Positions 7,710-14,495 of a stretch of 64,000 nt of DNA are shown here, piece after piece. Source of the DNA: Rickettsiales bacterium. Its GTDB lineage: Bacteria; Pseudomonadota; Alphaproteobacteria; Rickettsiales; SXRF01. Under the pieces are notes generated by a model. That model had not been told where the DNA came from and made no database searches. It saw only the letters and a list, made by a program, of their open reading frames with translations. The first letter of the stretch is position 1. Each line of letters opens with the position of its first letter. A program made the translations under genes and the position numbers. Location: positions 1,116,001 through 1,180,000 of the forward strand of contig JAWKXN010000001.1 of assembly GCA_041396965.1 (NCBI GenBank), given 5' to 3'.

Positions 7710-9599
7710 TTACTCACTAATAAGCTGAGGTATTATCCGACCTTTACCACGTTGTGGCAATTCTTCTGCCATTACATTCTCGCTACTGCCAGCAATCTCA
7801 CTTTTCAGATGGGTTTTATAAACTGAGTTGGCGAAGAACGCCTCTTCTACGTAGGAAAGTGACATTTTTGAGTTATCATTAACAAACGCTGGGCGAGGGG
7901 AGTCATAGGGACGTACCATATAAATAAGCCCGCCCATCAATTCAGTTACCGCTCCGTTCTTATTTTCAATTACAGTACAGTTATGCTCGGTTTTTATTCC
8001 TGAAATCCATAATGGTGAGCCATTATTTTTTATCCTCACACCACCACCTTCAGTATTTAATTGCCTTGCCCACACCCCATTAGAACCAGAAATATCTATG
8101 AACCCACAGCAACTATTCTCTAAAAACACCTCTCCACCATTTTTATTACGTTTTAAGGTGGTAACACCAGCTCCTATAACGTCCTTAAGCACTAAAGCTC
8201 TTTTGCCTTTAAGCTCAACAGCGACTTGATTGCCCAGCCAACTATTGTCAAAAGCTATTTTTTCAATAACAAGCGGCTCTTTACCAGATTTCACATAGAA
8301 AAAACCACGCTCTCTAGATAAGGAAGCGGAACGTTGCTTTACCGCCCTGATAGTAGATCCCATACCGATAATGCGCTTAACAGTTCGCGGAATAGTTATA
8401 TTAGAGCCTATACTATAAATACCGTGTGGAAAATATATCGTGGAAGCACCGCTATTAAAGGCTTTATTAATCGCCGCAGCCGCGTCACTATCCGGTGAGT
8501 CATGCTTTACCGCCACCCAATCTTTACTATCTGATTTAGCTACAACAGGTGAGTGCTTAACCGGCAATGACCAATCTTTACTAGACTTAGCTATCTTATC
8601 ACTTCCTTGATATACAGCGTCAACAGAACTTCCCTTCACTAAAACATCACGCAAATTCAAACTACCTTTATTAATATAGGCTTCCTCATCAGCGTTAAAA
8701 GGTATAAGAGAACCTCCTGAAATTACTACCAGCCCTTTTTCTGTCTCATTAACAAGGGGAAGAGGGGAGTCAGAAATTTTTAAGCCATCCGCCGATATAA
8801 CATTATCCCGATTCCTCAGCCCTATACTTCTTTGTTTAATAATATTTATATTCTCAAGGGTAATGCCATATTCCGTACTGGCGACATCTATACCAACATC
8901 AAAACCCACAATATCAACATTTTTAATAAGAGCCGGACCAGCCCACTTTCTGGTCATTAAAATAGCGGTATTTCCACTATCCTCTGGCGCTTTTATCGTA
9001 ACATTTCTTATCGCCCCAAAATTATTCGCTAGGTAATCAATAGCAACCGCGCCCTTATTACCATTGCCCACATCTATAGTAAGATTTTCTATAAAATTAT
9101 TATAAGCGTCATTACCTTCACCTTTATTAGTATAATCCTTGCCTCCGCTAGTCGGGCTACCATCAAGCAGTTTCGCGGTCGTAAAAATCACTGATTTTGG
9201 AAGGTCAGGGTTATTATAACCAACAGCGTTATCTTTTAATTTTATAATAGTTCCGTCACGTGATTGCCCAATAAGTATCATCCCACTGGCAAAACGTCCT
9301 TCTTTATAAAGCTTTATGAGCGGTGATGACACTAAATATATACCATCAGGAAGATAGACTATCTTATCCTGCCAAAATAAAGTTTTGGTATCGTCCCCAC
9401 TTGCGGCGAGAGCCTTCTTAATAGCGTCCGTGTCATCACTAACACCGTCACCTTTAGCTCCAAAATCACGAACATTTATAACCCCAGAATCCTTAGGAAA
9501 CTCAATACAGCTAGGATACAGACACTCAGCGACAGCGGGAGTCGCAACGTTAACTAGTATTTGAACTGATAAAAAAAATAATAAAAACAAACGAAACAT
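7710..9599 (-). CDS. Secreted pectate-lyase-3/GH55-type beta-helix protein
   Basis: The 629-residue product starts at ATG 9599, with GAGGG ten bases upstream; an in-frame TTG at 9614 overlaps that ribosome site. A hydrophobic signal peptide ending near AVA (about residue 24) predicts export. After it comes INVRDFGAKGDGVSDDTDAI, the pectate_lyase_3 opening that also begins GH55 glucanases and phage tailspikes. A second similar half starts around SDAAAAINKAFNSGASTIYFPHG, giving two right-handed beta-helices as in GH55. No catalytic residue can be assigned safely. A polysaccharide-binding or -cleaving role is inferred. It stands alone between the unknown gene and tRNA-Phe. Confidence 0.75.
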   Translation of the reverse strand: MFRLFLLFFLSVQILVNVATPAVAECLYPSCIEFPKDSGVINVRDFGAKGDGVSDDTDAIKKALAASGDDTKTLFWQDKIVYLPDGIYLVSSPLIKLYKEGRFASGMILIGQSRDGTIIKLKDNAVGYNNPDLPKSVIFTTAKLLDGSPTSGGKDYTNKGEGNDAYNNFIENLTIDVGNGNKGAVAIDYLANNFGAIRNVTIKAPEDSGNTAILMTRKWAGPALIKNVDIVGFDVGIDVASTEYGITLENINIIKQRSIGLRNRDNVISADGLKISDSPLPLVNETEKGLVVISGGSLIPFNADEEAYINKGSLNLRDVLVKGSSVDAVYQGSDKIAKSSKDWSLPVKHSPVVAKSDSKDWVAVKHDSPDSDAAAAINKAFNSGASTIYFPHGIYSIGSNITIPRTVKRIIGMGSTIRAVKQRSASLSRERGFFYVKSGKEPLVIEKIAFDNSWLGNQVAVELKGKRALVLKDVIGAGVTTLKRNKNGGEVFLENSCCGFIDISGSNGVWARQLNTEGGGVRIKNNGSPLWISGIKTEHNCTVIENKNGAVTELMGGLIYMVRPYDSPRPAFVNDNSKMSLSYVEEAFFANSVYKTHLKSEIAGSSENVMAEELPQRGKGRIIPQLISE

Positions 9600-9752
9600 C
9601 AAATTTTCCCTCAATATAATAATCTATACTCATTATGGATAAAAATTATCCAAAACGATTATTAGAGTATAGACAAACAACTTTTCTTCTTCTATAACCC
9701 ATACCTCCTTCAGACAGTACAGTCTATAGCGAATATAGCGCATATATTATAT

Positions 9753-9828
9753 GCCTCGATAGCTCAGTTGGTAGAGCAAGGGACTGAAAATCCCTGTGTC
9801 GCTGGTTCGATTCCGGCTCGAGGCACCA
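9753..9828 (+). tRNA. tRNA-Phe (GAA), phage attachment target
   Basis: The 76-nt tRNA has acceptor arms GCCTCGA (9753-9759) and TCGAGGC (9818-9824), discriminator A and an encoded CCA (9826-9828). The anticodon loop CTGAAAA between AGGGA and TCCCT gives GAA at 9786-9788. The last 16 nt of the gene lie inside the 32-bp att repeat, so the present 3' end was supplied by the phage and keeps the tRNA functional. Confidence 0.97.
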
Positions 9829-9844
9829 CCCCATGTTTCTGATA
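9813..9844. repeat. attL, 32-bp core direct repeat
   Basis: This 32-bp segment, starting CCGGCTCGAGGCACCACC, recurs exactly at 52797-52828. It covers the T-arm and acceptor 3' side of tRNA-Phe plus 16 bp beyond. Together the copies bound the prophage. Confidence 0.95.
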
Positions 9845-9846
9845 GC

Positions 9847-9965
9847 TTCCCGTAAGTTCCCACATACTCCCTTTTTCTATTAAAACAATAACTTATCGTT
9901 GTTGCCTTTTTTGATTTCTTCCCGTAGATTCCCGTAATATTCTTTTTTTTACGAAAAAATTACGA
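9847..9965. promoter_or_regulatory. Candidate integrase arm-type sites beside attL
   Basis: TTCCCGTA occurs at 9847-9854, 9919-9926 and 9929-9936, with related TTCCCACA at 9858-9865. The copies form two pairs with about 10-bp phasing, as expected for tyrosine-integrase arm sites. A 19-bp stretch TTTTACGAAAAAATTACGA at 9947-9965 recurs at 52736-52754 near attR. The 150 bp between the tRNA and int hold no gene. Confidence 0.5.
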
Positions 9966-9978
9966 CTGGATTACGAAA

Positions 9979-10965
9979 ATGGCTACGATAAATCGGCGCG
10001 GTAAAAAGTGGGTGGCGGAAGTTAGGTCTAAGGGATTTTACAAGTCACAAACTTTTGAGAGCAAAATAGAGGCGCAGGGCTGGGCACTGGAAGTTGAGGC
10101 GGGTCTAGGTAAGTTTGGCAAGGTGGTTAAAGGGAAAACTTTCGGCGACGCTTTGCGGCGATATGCTGATAAGATTTCACCAGCGAAGAAAGGGGCGAGG
10201 TGGGAAGCGGTGAGACTTAAAAAGCTAGAAAAAGATTTTCTGAGTGAGATTTCACTGGTAAATATTTCCGCTAGTGATTTTAGAAAATGGATAGAAAAGC
10301 GAAGTGGTGAGGTTTCGCCGTCAACCGTCAACCGTGAACTTAACCTTATATCATCAGTATTAAAGGAATGTCGGGCAAGATGGCGGTGGATGGAGCATAA
10401 TCCACTGGCTGATGTTAAACGCCCGAAAGACCCACCACCACGTGATAGGCGATGGTCGCAAAAAGATATAGAGCGTATTCTTCTTGCTTTAGAATATGAG
10501 GAGGATTTAGAGATAAAAACCACTCGTCAACAAATAGCGGTAGCAGTTTTGCTCGCGCTTGAAACAGCTATGCGGCGTGGTGAGATATGGGGGCTTAGGT
10601 GGGATAACGTCCATTTGAAAGAACGCTATATTCATTTACCTGAAACAAAGAATGGAACAAAGCGTAATGTGCCATTATCTAGTAGGGCGGTTGTGTTGAT
10701 AGAGAAGATGCAATCGGTTAAGAATAATACAGGTAAAGTATTTACCTGTTCAGAAACCTCAACTGAGACTATATTTAGGAGGATGCTGAATCTTGCCGGA
10801 TTAAAGGATTTAAGATTTCATGATTTACGTCATGAGGCGATAACTAGGCTCGCTAAAAAACTGGATGTGCTGGACTTGGCGAGAATGGTCGGGCATCGTG
10901 ACCCACGCAGCTTGATGATTTATTATAACGCTACCGCTTCGGAAATAGCTGGATTGCTTGATTAA
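9979..10965 (+). CDS. int: Tyrosine-recombinase phage integrase
   Basis: The 328-residue enzyme catalyses site-specific recombination between attP and attB in tRNA-Phe. An N-terminal arm-binding region (about 1-55) is followed by a SAM-like core-binding domain (about 55-150) and the catalytic domain. Visible catalytic residues are Arg in TAMRRGEIWGL (about 199-200), H281-x-x-R284 in FHDLRH, H306 in MVGHRD and the nucleophile Tyr at 315 or 316 in LMIYYN. The start is ATG 9979. Its stop overlaps the convergent excisionase-like gene by 4 bp. Confidence 0.95.
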   Translation: MATINRRGKKWVAEVRSKGFYKSQTFESKIEAQGWALEVEAGLGKFGKVVKGKTFGDALRRYADKISPAKKGARWEAVRLKKLEKDFLSEISLVNISASDFRKWIEKRSGEVSPSTVNRELNLISSVLKECRARWRWMEHNPLADVKRPKDPPPRDRRWSQKDIERILLALEYEEDLEIKTTRQQIAVAVLLALETAMRRGEIWGLRWDNVHLKERYIHLPETKNGTKRNVPLSSRAVVLIEKMQSVKNNTGKVFTCSETSTETIFRRMLNLAGLKDLRFHDLRHEAITRLAKKLDVLDLARMVGHRDPRSLMIYYNATASEIAGLLD

Positions 10966-11228
10966 CCTTTGAATCTCTCCACCCATGCTATGACCTCACT
11001 TCTTTTCCACAACCTCCTGCCGCCATTGTCTCCAGTTGGCAAGCGAATAGGAGCGGGAAAACTTATTTGATTTATTATATGATTAGCCACTGTCTTTTTA
11101 CTGCGGCGTAGGCAATTAGCTATATCCTCTAAATCCCAATACATACTGTCTCGGTTTCGCCGCAGCTCGGTAAGAATATCGCCAAGTAGTGCGGATACAT
11201 CTGGTTTATTTAGTTCTGTCGTTTCCAT
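10962..11228 (-). CDS. AlpA/excisionase-type helix-turn-helix protein
   Basis: The likely product has 88 residues from ATG 11228, with AAAGGG at good spacing. The second half, WDLEDIANCLRRSKKTVANHI followed by RRLWKRSEVIAWVERF, is a winged HTH of the AlpA/MerR-like excisionase type that bends DNA and directs integrase to excise. It ends head-to-tail with int and is the last gene of the leftward operon. That fits control of excision by early transcription. A role as transcriptional regulator is also possible. Confidence 0.75.
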   Translation of the reverse strand: METTELNKPDVSALLGDILTELRRNRDSMYWDLEDIANCLRRSKKTVANHIINQISFPAPIRLPTGDNGGRRLWKRSEVIAWVERFKG

Positions 11229-11230
11229 TT

Positions 11231-11311
11231 CTATTGCCCTTTCCATATTCCAACTACAGCTATTATTGTTAAACATAAGAATAAAAAACCAACTAGTAAC
11301 GCGCCTTCCAT
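11231..11311 (-). CDS. 26-residue membrane peptide
   Basis: ATG 11311 has an excellent ribosome site (AGGAGG about 10 bases upstream) and opens a 26-codon frame, MEGALLVGFLFLCLTIIAVV then GIWKGQ. The peptide is one hydrophobic helix with a short basic tail. It ends 2 bp before the excisionase start. No function can be assigned; coding status rests on the strong ribosome site and context. Confidence 0.5.
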   Translation of the reverse strand: MEGALLVGFLFLCLTIIAVVGIWKGQ

Positions 11312-11409
11312 CTTCCTTTACCTCCTCGTTAAAAATTCTCCCCACTTTCACAGACCGGCAGGGGAGTCTCCGGCACAACGGCGTATGTTCAAAACGCCTT
11401 CTGTTTCGG

Positions 11410-11658
11410 CTATGCGGTTAATTCTTTAACTGTCCACATTACAGCTTCTTCTAAAGATGTAAGACCAAGTGAGCGATAACGCCCCTCTTTTACTTGAGAG
11501 AACAAATCCTCAAGCTCTGTTGCTTTTTGCTTAATTGCATCGTGAAGTTTTATTTCTTCCTCGTTCAATTTTCTGTAACGAGGACGAAAGCGGCTAGGCT
11601 TAATATTGCCTTCTTGACGCCCATCTGGTGTGCCTTCAAAAACATTATCTTGTATCAT
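11410..11658 (-). CDS. Acb2/Tad1-type hairpin protein, predicted anti-CBASS/anti-Thoeris sponge
   Basis: The 82-residue protein has a short disordered N-terminus and then a helical hairpin. It ends YRSLGLTSLEEAVMWTVKEL, matching the SLALTxLEEAxMWxxK signature I associate with the Acb2/Tad1 hairpin family found in many phages. Studied members are oligomeric and bind cyclic di-/trinucleotides (Acb2) or gcADPR-type molecules (Tad1), hiding the signal from CBASS or Thoeris effectors. It lies in the leftward early operon, 29 bp after the DUF3850 gene, the timing expected of an anti-defence protein. Ligand and activity here are inferred. Confidence 0.75.
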   Translation of the reverse strand: MIQDNVFEGTPDGRQEGNIKPSRFRPRYRKLNEEEIKLHDAIKQKATELEDLFSQVKEGRYRSLGLTSLEEAVMWTVKELTA

Positions 11659-11687
11659 AAATTAACCTTTCTTAAATTTGCAATCAA

Positions 11688-12143
11688 CTAACCCTGACTG
11701 CTTGGGTATTTTGTTATTAAATTGTTAATTTCATTGTCCATTTCACGCAGTAAATTACGCACTCTAGCTCTCTCAAAAATTTTTTTGAAAAGTTCCTGTT
11801 TATCAAGCCCAGCATCCTCTTCTTCCAATACTTTAAGCTTCTTTGCTATTTTCATTTGCTTAGGAAAGGAAAGCTTAAGATAGTTATATGTTAGTTTTTT
11901 GACATCAAGATTGTTCCAGCGTATTCTTGAACCAAGAATTGAAAAAACCACATAGTCTTCTTGCTGTTGAAAATCTGAGATATATCCTATTACGCCACGA
12001 ATTGTGACTTCAAGTTCCTCGTTGAACATATCTACAGTGTCGTATGGTTTATAGTCTCTGTCGTTAACGCGAATCTCAAAAGTTTTAATTCCATTGATAT
12101 AAGCTTCTGCAGGCTTTCTATCTATCTTCAATTCATGGTTCAT
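11688..12143 (-). CDS. DUF3850 (ASCH-like) protein
   Basis: The start is ATG 12143, with GGGGGAG just upstream; it overlaps the previous stop as ATGA. The first 75 residues (MNHELKIDRKPAEAYINGIK, TFEIRVNDRDYKPYDTV, and GYISDFQQQEDYVVFSI) match DUF3850, a small ASCH-like beta-barrel common in phages and thought to bind nucleic acid or modified nucleotides. The C-terminal half is a charged helical extension not typical of the family. The product has 151 residues. Function is unknown. Confidence 0.8.
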   Translation of the reverse strand: MNHELKIDRKPAEAYINGIKTFEIRVNDRDYKPYDTVDMFNEELEVTIRGVIGYISDFQQQEDYVVFSILGSRIRWNNLDVKKLTYNYLKLSFPKQMKIAKKLKVLEEEDAGLDKQELFKKIFERARVRNLLREMDNEINNLITKYPSSQG

Positions 12144-12331
12144 AGCTCCCCCCGCCACCATAGGATTAGGAACACTAGGGCGAATATAATCCACACCAAA
12201 GGAACTACAGCTATGACTTTGATATAGTACCAGCAGTTAATGTAATGACGCTGGCTGGATTTTCTTAGGTCGTAACAAAAATAGCCTGCTACTGCCAATC
12301 CGATGAGGTAATAAATGAGGAGGAAGGTCAT
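12140..12331 (-). CDS. 63-residue two-helix membrane protein
   Basis: Two hydrophobic segments (about residues 2-20 and 37-58) flank a basic loop, RKSSQRHYINCWYYIK. Start and stop each overlap a neighbour by 4 nt (ATGA), so it is probably translated by coupling within the leftward early operon. No family is recognised. Confidence 0.7.
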   Translation of the reverse strand: MTFLLIYYLIGLAVAGYFCYDLRKSSQRHYINCWYYIKVIAVVPLVWIIFALVFLILWWRGEL

Positions 12332-12372
12332 ATTAGTTCTTTCTCAAACTCTATGCCTTTACCTGTTATCAT
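12328..12372 (-). CDS. 14-codon coupled mini-ORF
   Basis: ATG 12372 opens MITGKGIEFEKELI and stops at 12328. Its ATG overlaps the stop of the 80-residue gene and its TGA overlaps the ATG of the 63-residue gene, both as ATGA. It exactly fills the gap in an otherwise unbroken chain of overlapping genes. It may act only as a translational bridge carrying ribosomes across the gap. Confidence 0.45.
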   Translation of the reverse strand: MITGKGIEFEKELI

Positions 12373-12611
12373 AGTAGTACCCCTTGCCTGTAATCCTTAA
12401 TAAAGCGGTCAACCTCACTCTCTAATTGCCTGGCGCGGTTAAGCGCATCTCCGTTTCTTGTTTTAAAATATTCCTTTTGACTGCCACGCATTTTTTCAAC
12501 CAGCCACACAAATTCCTGCAAGGAAGTATCATGGGGACTTGCAGGATTATTGTCATGCTCAGATTTTGTGTATCCTGTGCTTTTATTTAAGACCATGTAG
12601 TGTTTTTTCAT
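12369..12611 (-). CDS. Hypothetical phage protein, 80 residues
   Basis: This small soluble, charged protein is not recognised. It contains a predicted helix near SLQEFVWLVEKMRGSQKEYF and a second helix near RARQLESEVDRFIKDY. Start and stop overlap the neighbouring genes by ATGA. Confidence 0.7.
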   Translation of the reverse strand: MKKHYMVLNKSTGYTKSEHDNNPASPHDTSLQEFVWLVEKMRGSQKEYFKTRNGDALNRARQLESEVDRFIKDYRQGVLL

Positions 12612-12880
12612 TGGCTGGATTCCTTATAATGTCTATGTGAGTGGCAATATTGACTATTAAAAGCACAACGTCTTTCGCACTGGCGCAATTTGCCATAGCC
12701 TAGATAGACTTTGGCTTCACACAGTGGACGCTCGGATTTAGGGAGGTTTTTATAGGTAAGTTCCTCAAGCCTATATGCTGCTTCAGATATGCAAGCGTTA
12801 GCTATTCCATCATCACTCTGTATATCTCTCGCCAGTATTCTTAGTGCGGATATTAGCGTCTTATCATCTGTCCTTTTCAC
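12608..12880 (-). CDS. Hypothetical phage protein with Cys/His C-terminus, 90 residues
   Basis: The N-terminal half (LISALRILARDIQSDDGIAN then ACISEAAYRLEEL) resembles a helical motif often found in small phage proteins. The C-terminal part carries C-x6-Q-C-x3-C and several His (CERRCAFNSQYCHSHRHY), suggesting a metal site. The start is GTG 12880, overlapping the upstream stop as GTGA. Function is unknown. Confidence 0.7.
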   Translation of the reverse strand: MKRTDDKTLISALRILARDIQSDDGIANACISEAAYRLEELTYKNLPKSERPLCEAKVYLGYGKLRQCERRCAFNSQYCHSHRHYKESSQ

Positions 12881-13029
12881 CTCACACCTCCATTTAGCTG
12901 TAATAAATCATCTTGTGTCACTATGCTCTGTGGCAGCGGCTGGATGTCAGGAGCTACCAGTAGCGAAATCATCGCGGCAAACAGGGCGAGGGTTACGATA
13001 AGTGCGAGGGCGGCGAGGATGGGTTTCAT
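12877..13029 (-). CDS. 50-residue single-helix membrane or exported peptide
   Basis: ATG 13029 opens MKPILAALALIVTLALFAAM, then ISLLVAPDIQPLPQ and a polar tail ending LNGGVR. The hydrophobic N-terminus could be an anchor or signal peptide. The start overlaps the DUF3310 stop (ATGA) and the stop overlaps the next GTG start, which supports coding. Confidence 0.65.
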   Translation of the reverse strand: MKPILAALALIVTLALFAAMISLLVAPDIQPLPQSIVTQDDLLQLNGGVR

Positions 13030-13292
13030 TCCATCCCCCTTGCTATATCTTTAAGCATGCCGATGAAGTGGGCTTTAGCGGCGGCGGACTCGCGGCGTTT
13101 TATCTCGTCATTGAGATACCAGCGGGCTTTTTTTAGATCTTCCAGATCATTGCTGCCGGTTTTAAGCCCAGCTCGCCAAATATATTTTACCACGTTGCCG
13201 AGATTAAAGTTAAGATGGCGGGTTACGTCTATGCACTCTATGCCCTGCGGGTTGCTAGGGTAATGGGCTGGTTTATTGATTTTATCGGTCAT
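13026..13292 (-). CDS. DUF3310 protein
   Basis: The 88-residue product starts at ATG 13292 behind GGTGGAGGGGG. It shows the whole DUF3310 pattern: INKPAHY, GIECIDV, LNFNLGNVVKYIWRAGLK and DLEDLKKARWYLNDEI. DUF3310 proteins are widespread in phages and sometimes labelled nucleotide-kinase-like, but the biochemical role is not established. Both ends are coupled to neighbours by 4-nt overlaps. Confidence 0.88.
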   Translation of the reverse strand: MTDKINKPAHYPSNPQGIECIDVTRHLNFNLGNVVKYIWRAGLKTGSNDLEDLKKARWYLNDEIKRRESAAAKAHFIGMLKDIARGME

Positions 13293-13402
13293 ACCCCCTC
13301 CACCAATGGTTGAAGGATACAAAGAAGAGCGATTAGTGATAACATCAGAGTGGTAAACGCTAGACATTCTAAGCAGTTAATTATGATTTCTTTTTTGCTC
13401 AT
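13289..13402 (-). CDS. 37-residue membrane peptide
   Basis: ATG 13402 opens MSKKEIIINCLECLAFTTLM followed by LSLIALLCIL and a short tail. It is one hydrophobic helix behind a charged N-terminus. Start and stop overlap neighbours as ATGA, which supports translation. The function is unknown. Confidence 0.6.
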   Translation of the reverse strand: MSKKEIIINCLECLAFTTLMLSLIALLCILQPLVEGV

Positions 13403-13545
13403 AGCTTTACACCCATCTGTTTTAAGGTTGCTGGATTGGTTGGTGGGGTGGTTGTGGAAAAAATCCGATCAAAATCATCCTTAAAACGATTAGCGCTACT
13501 CATCGTGGTTGGAAGCTTATTTAATTGTGACTGCTCTTTTTGCAT
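13399..13545 (-). CDS. First gene of the leftward early operon, 48 residues
   Basis: The start chosen is ATG 13545, preceded by GAGGG at 5-nt spacing; the frame is open further upstream but without a better ribosome site. The product (MQKEQSQLNKLPTTMSSANR...) is polar and contains RFKDDFDRIF, perhaps one amphipathic helix. It lies about 30 bp downstream of a CI-type operator (13577-13594). It could be a small early regulator, but no family is seen. Confidence 0.55.
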   Translation of the reverse strand: MQKEQSQLNKLPTTMSSANRFKDDFDRIFSTTTPPTNPATLKQMGVKL

Positions 13546-13576
13546 ATAACCCTCTTTTTGCTGTTGATGGGAATAT

Positions 13577-13594
13577 ATAACCATATTGGTGATA
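13577..13594 (-). promoter_or_regulatory. Repressor operator upstream of leftward early operon (OL-like)
   Basis: ATAACCATATTGGTGATA matches three other sites (16901, 16925, 17492) with the shared form ATMACC-N5-GGTGATA. Its place just upstream of the leftward operon corresponds to lambda OL. I see no convincing -35/-10 pair around it. Confidence 0.6.
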
Positions 13595-13664
13595 TTTATT
13601 TTACAAAAGGGGGAAGGTGGGGTAGGTTGGGGATGCAGGGTATAGGAGATTTTGTTTTGGGAAT

Positions 13665-13693
13665 TTGACAAAATAAAGGCTTCCCAATATATT
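13665..13693 (+). promoter_or_regulatory. Sigma-70-type promoter with palindromic operator
   Basis: TTGACA (13665-13670), a 17-bp spacer and TATATT (13688-13693) form a strong promoter for the 2TM gene. The perfect 12-bp palindrome CCAATATATTGG (13684-13695) covers the -10 box and could be an operator distinct from the CI sites. AGGCTTCC (13677-13684) and GGAAGCCT (13721-13728) also form an inverted repeat across the start region. Confidence 0.65.
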
Positions 13694-13730
13694 GGCAAGT
13701 GTTCAATCAAGCCAAAAATAGGAAGCCTAT

Positions 13731-13883
13731 ATGAGTAAAAATAACCGAAATGAAAATAATAATCAAGCAAACAATAATTCTTCAGGTTCAAGAGAAATCA
13801 GTAATAGTCGGGATAAACCATGTGGAACGCAGAAGATAACGGATACTCTGGAAACACCGAGAACTCCACCGAAAAAGAAATAA
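13731..13883 (+). CDS. 50-codon Asn-rich ORF overlapping the 2TM gene start
   Basis: ATG 13731 follows GGAAG at good spacing and encodes MSKNNRNENNNQANNNSSGS, then a tail ending TPPKKK. It overlaps the first 64 bp of the next gene in another frame. It could be a leader peptide controlling translation of the 2TM gene, or chance; low complexity argues for caution. Confidence 0.35.
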   Translation: MSKNNRNENNNQANNNSSGSREISNSRDKPCGTQKITDTLETPRTPPKKK

Positions 13884-14416
13884 AGGAAGAGTTATACGCT
13901 CTTGATTTCGCCGTAAGTAAATCAGTGCGTTATCATTCAAAAAGACAACGTTTTTTTGATATTTTACATAATTCGTCAACTATAATCTCAGCGATTAGCG
14001 GCAGCTCAGCTTTTGTGGCGGTCTTATCAGACAATAGGGATTTAGCGTTATGGGTATCTTTGATTGTAGCGATAAGCTCGGCGCTTGACTCGGTTTTTTC
14101 TTTTTCCAAAAAAAGTAGGGTTCATAATGATCTACGTCGGAGGTTTTCAGATCTACTAAAAGAAATGATTTTATCTGAAGGTGATGAGCAGCTTAGACGT
14201 AGATGGCAAGCTGAACGCCTGAATATAGAAGCTGATGAGCCGCCATCTTTAACATTACTGGTTGATATATGCCATAATGAGGAAGTGATAGCCAGAGGGC
14301 ATGAGGAAAAATATTTATTAGAAGGTATAGATAGGTGGCATTGGTGGCTAAGCGATATATTTTCCTTTGACCGCTATCACCAATATCTGGTTGATTTAAG
14401 GCGAGCAAAATTATAA
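13820..14416 (+). CDS. 2TM membrane protein, SLATT-like, lysogeny-region gene
   Basis: The 198-residue protein has an N-terminal basic amphipathic helix (SKSVRYHSKRQRFFDILH), two adjacent membrane helices (about residues 50-90) and a C-terminal helical domain with ending DRYHQYLVDLRRAKL. This layout and the phrase SFSKKSRVHNDLRRRFSDL resemble SLATT-type proteins, the membrane effectors of several nucleotide-signal defence systems. The resemblance is by topology and pattern, not by a profile search. It has its own promoter in the lysogeny region, so it is probably expressed by the prophage. Superinfection exclusion or abortive infection are possible roles. Confidence 0.65.
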   Translation: MWNAEDNGYSGNTENSTEKEIKEELYALDFAVSKSVRYHSKRQRFFDILHNSSTIISAISGSSAFVAVLSDNRDLALWVSLIVAISSALDSVFSFSKKSRVHNDLRRRFSDLLKEMILSEGDEQLRRRWQAERLNIEADEPPSLTLLVDICHNEEVIARGHEEKYLLEGIDRWHWWLSDIFSFDRYHQYLVDLRRAKL

Positions 14417-14495
14417 TTTTTTCTGTAATAGCTCTATCAAACAGATTATATTACTATTAAATTAAAACATAAATTCTAGCTGTGACAGTTATTTT

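Noticed and set aside
13546..13620. Leftward early promoter (PL)
   Set aside because: The operator is clear but no -35/-10 pair with normal spacing was found, so only the operator is listed.
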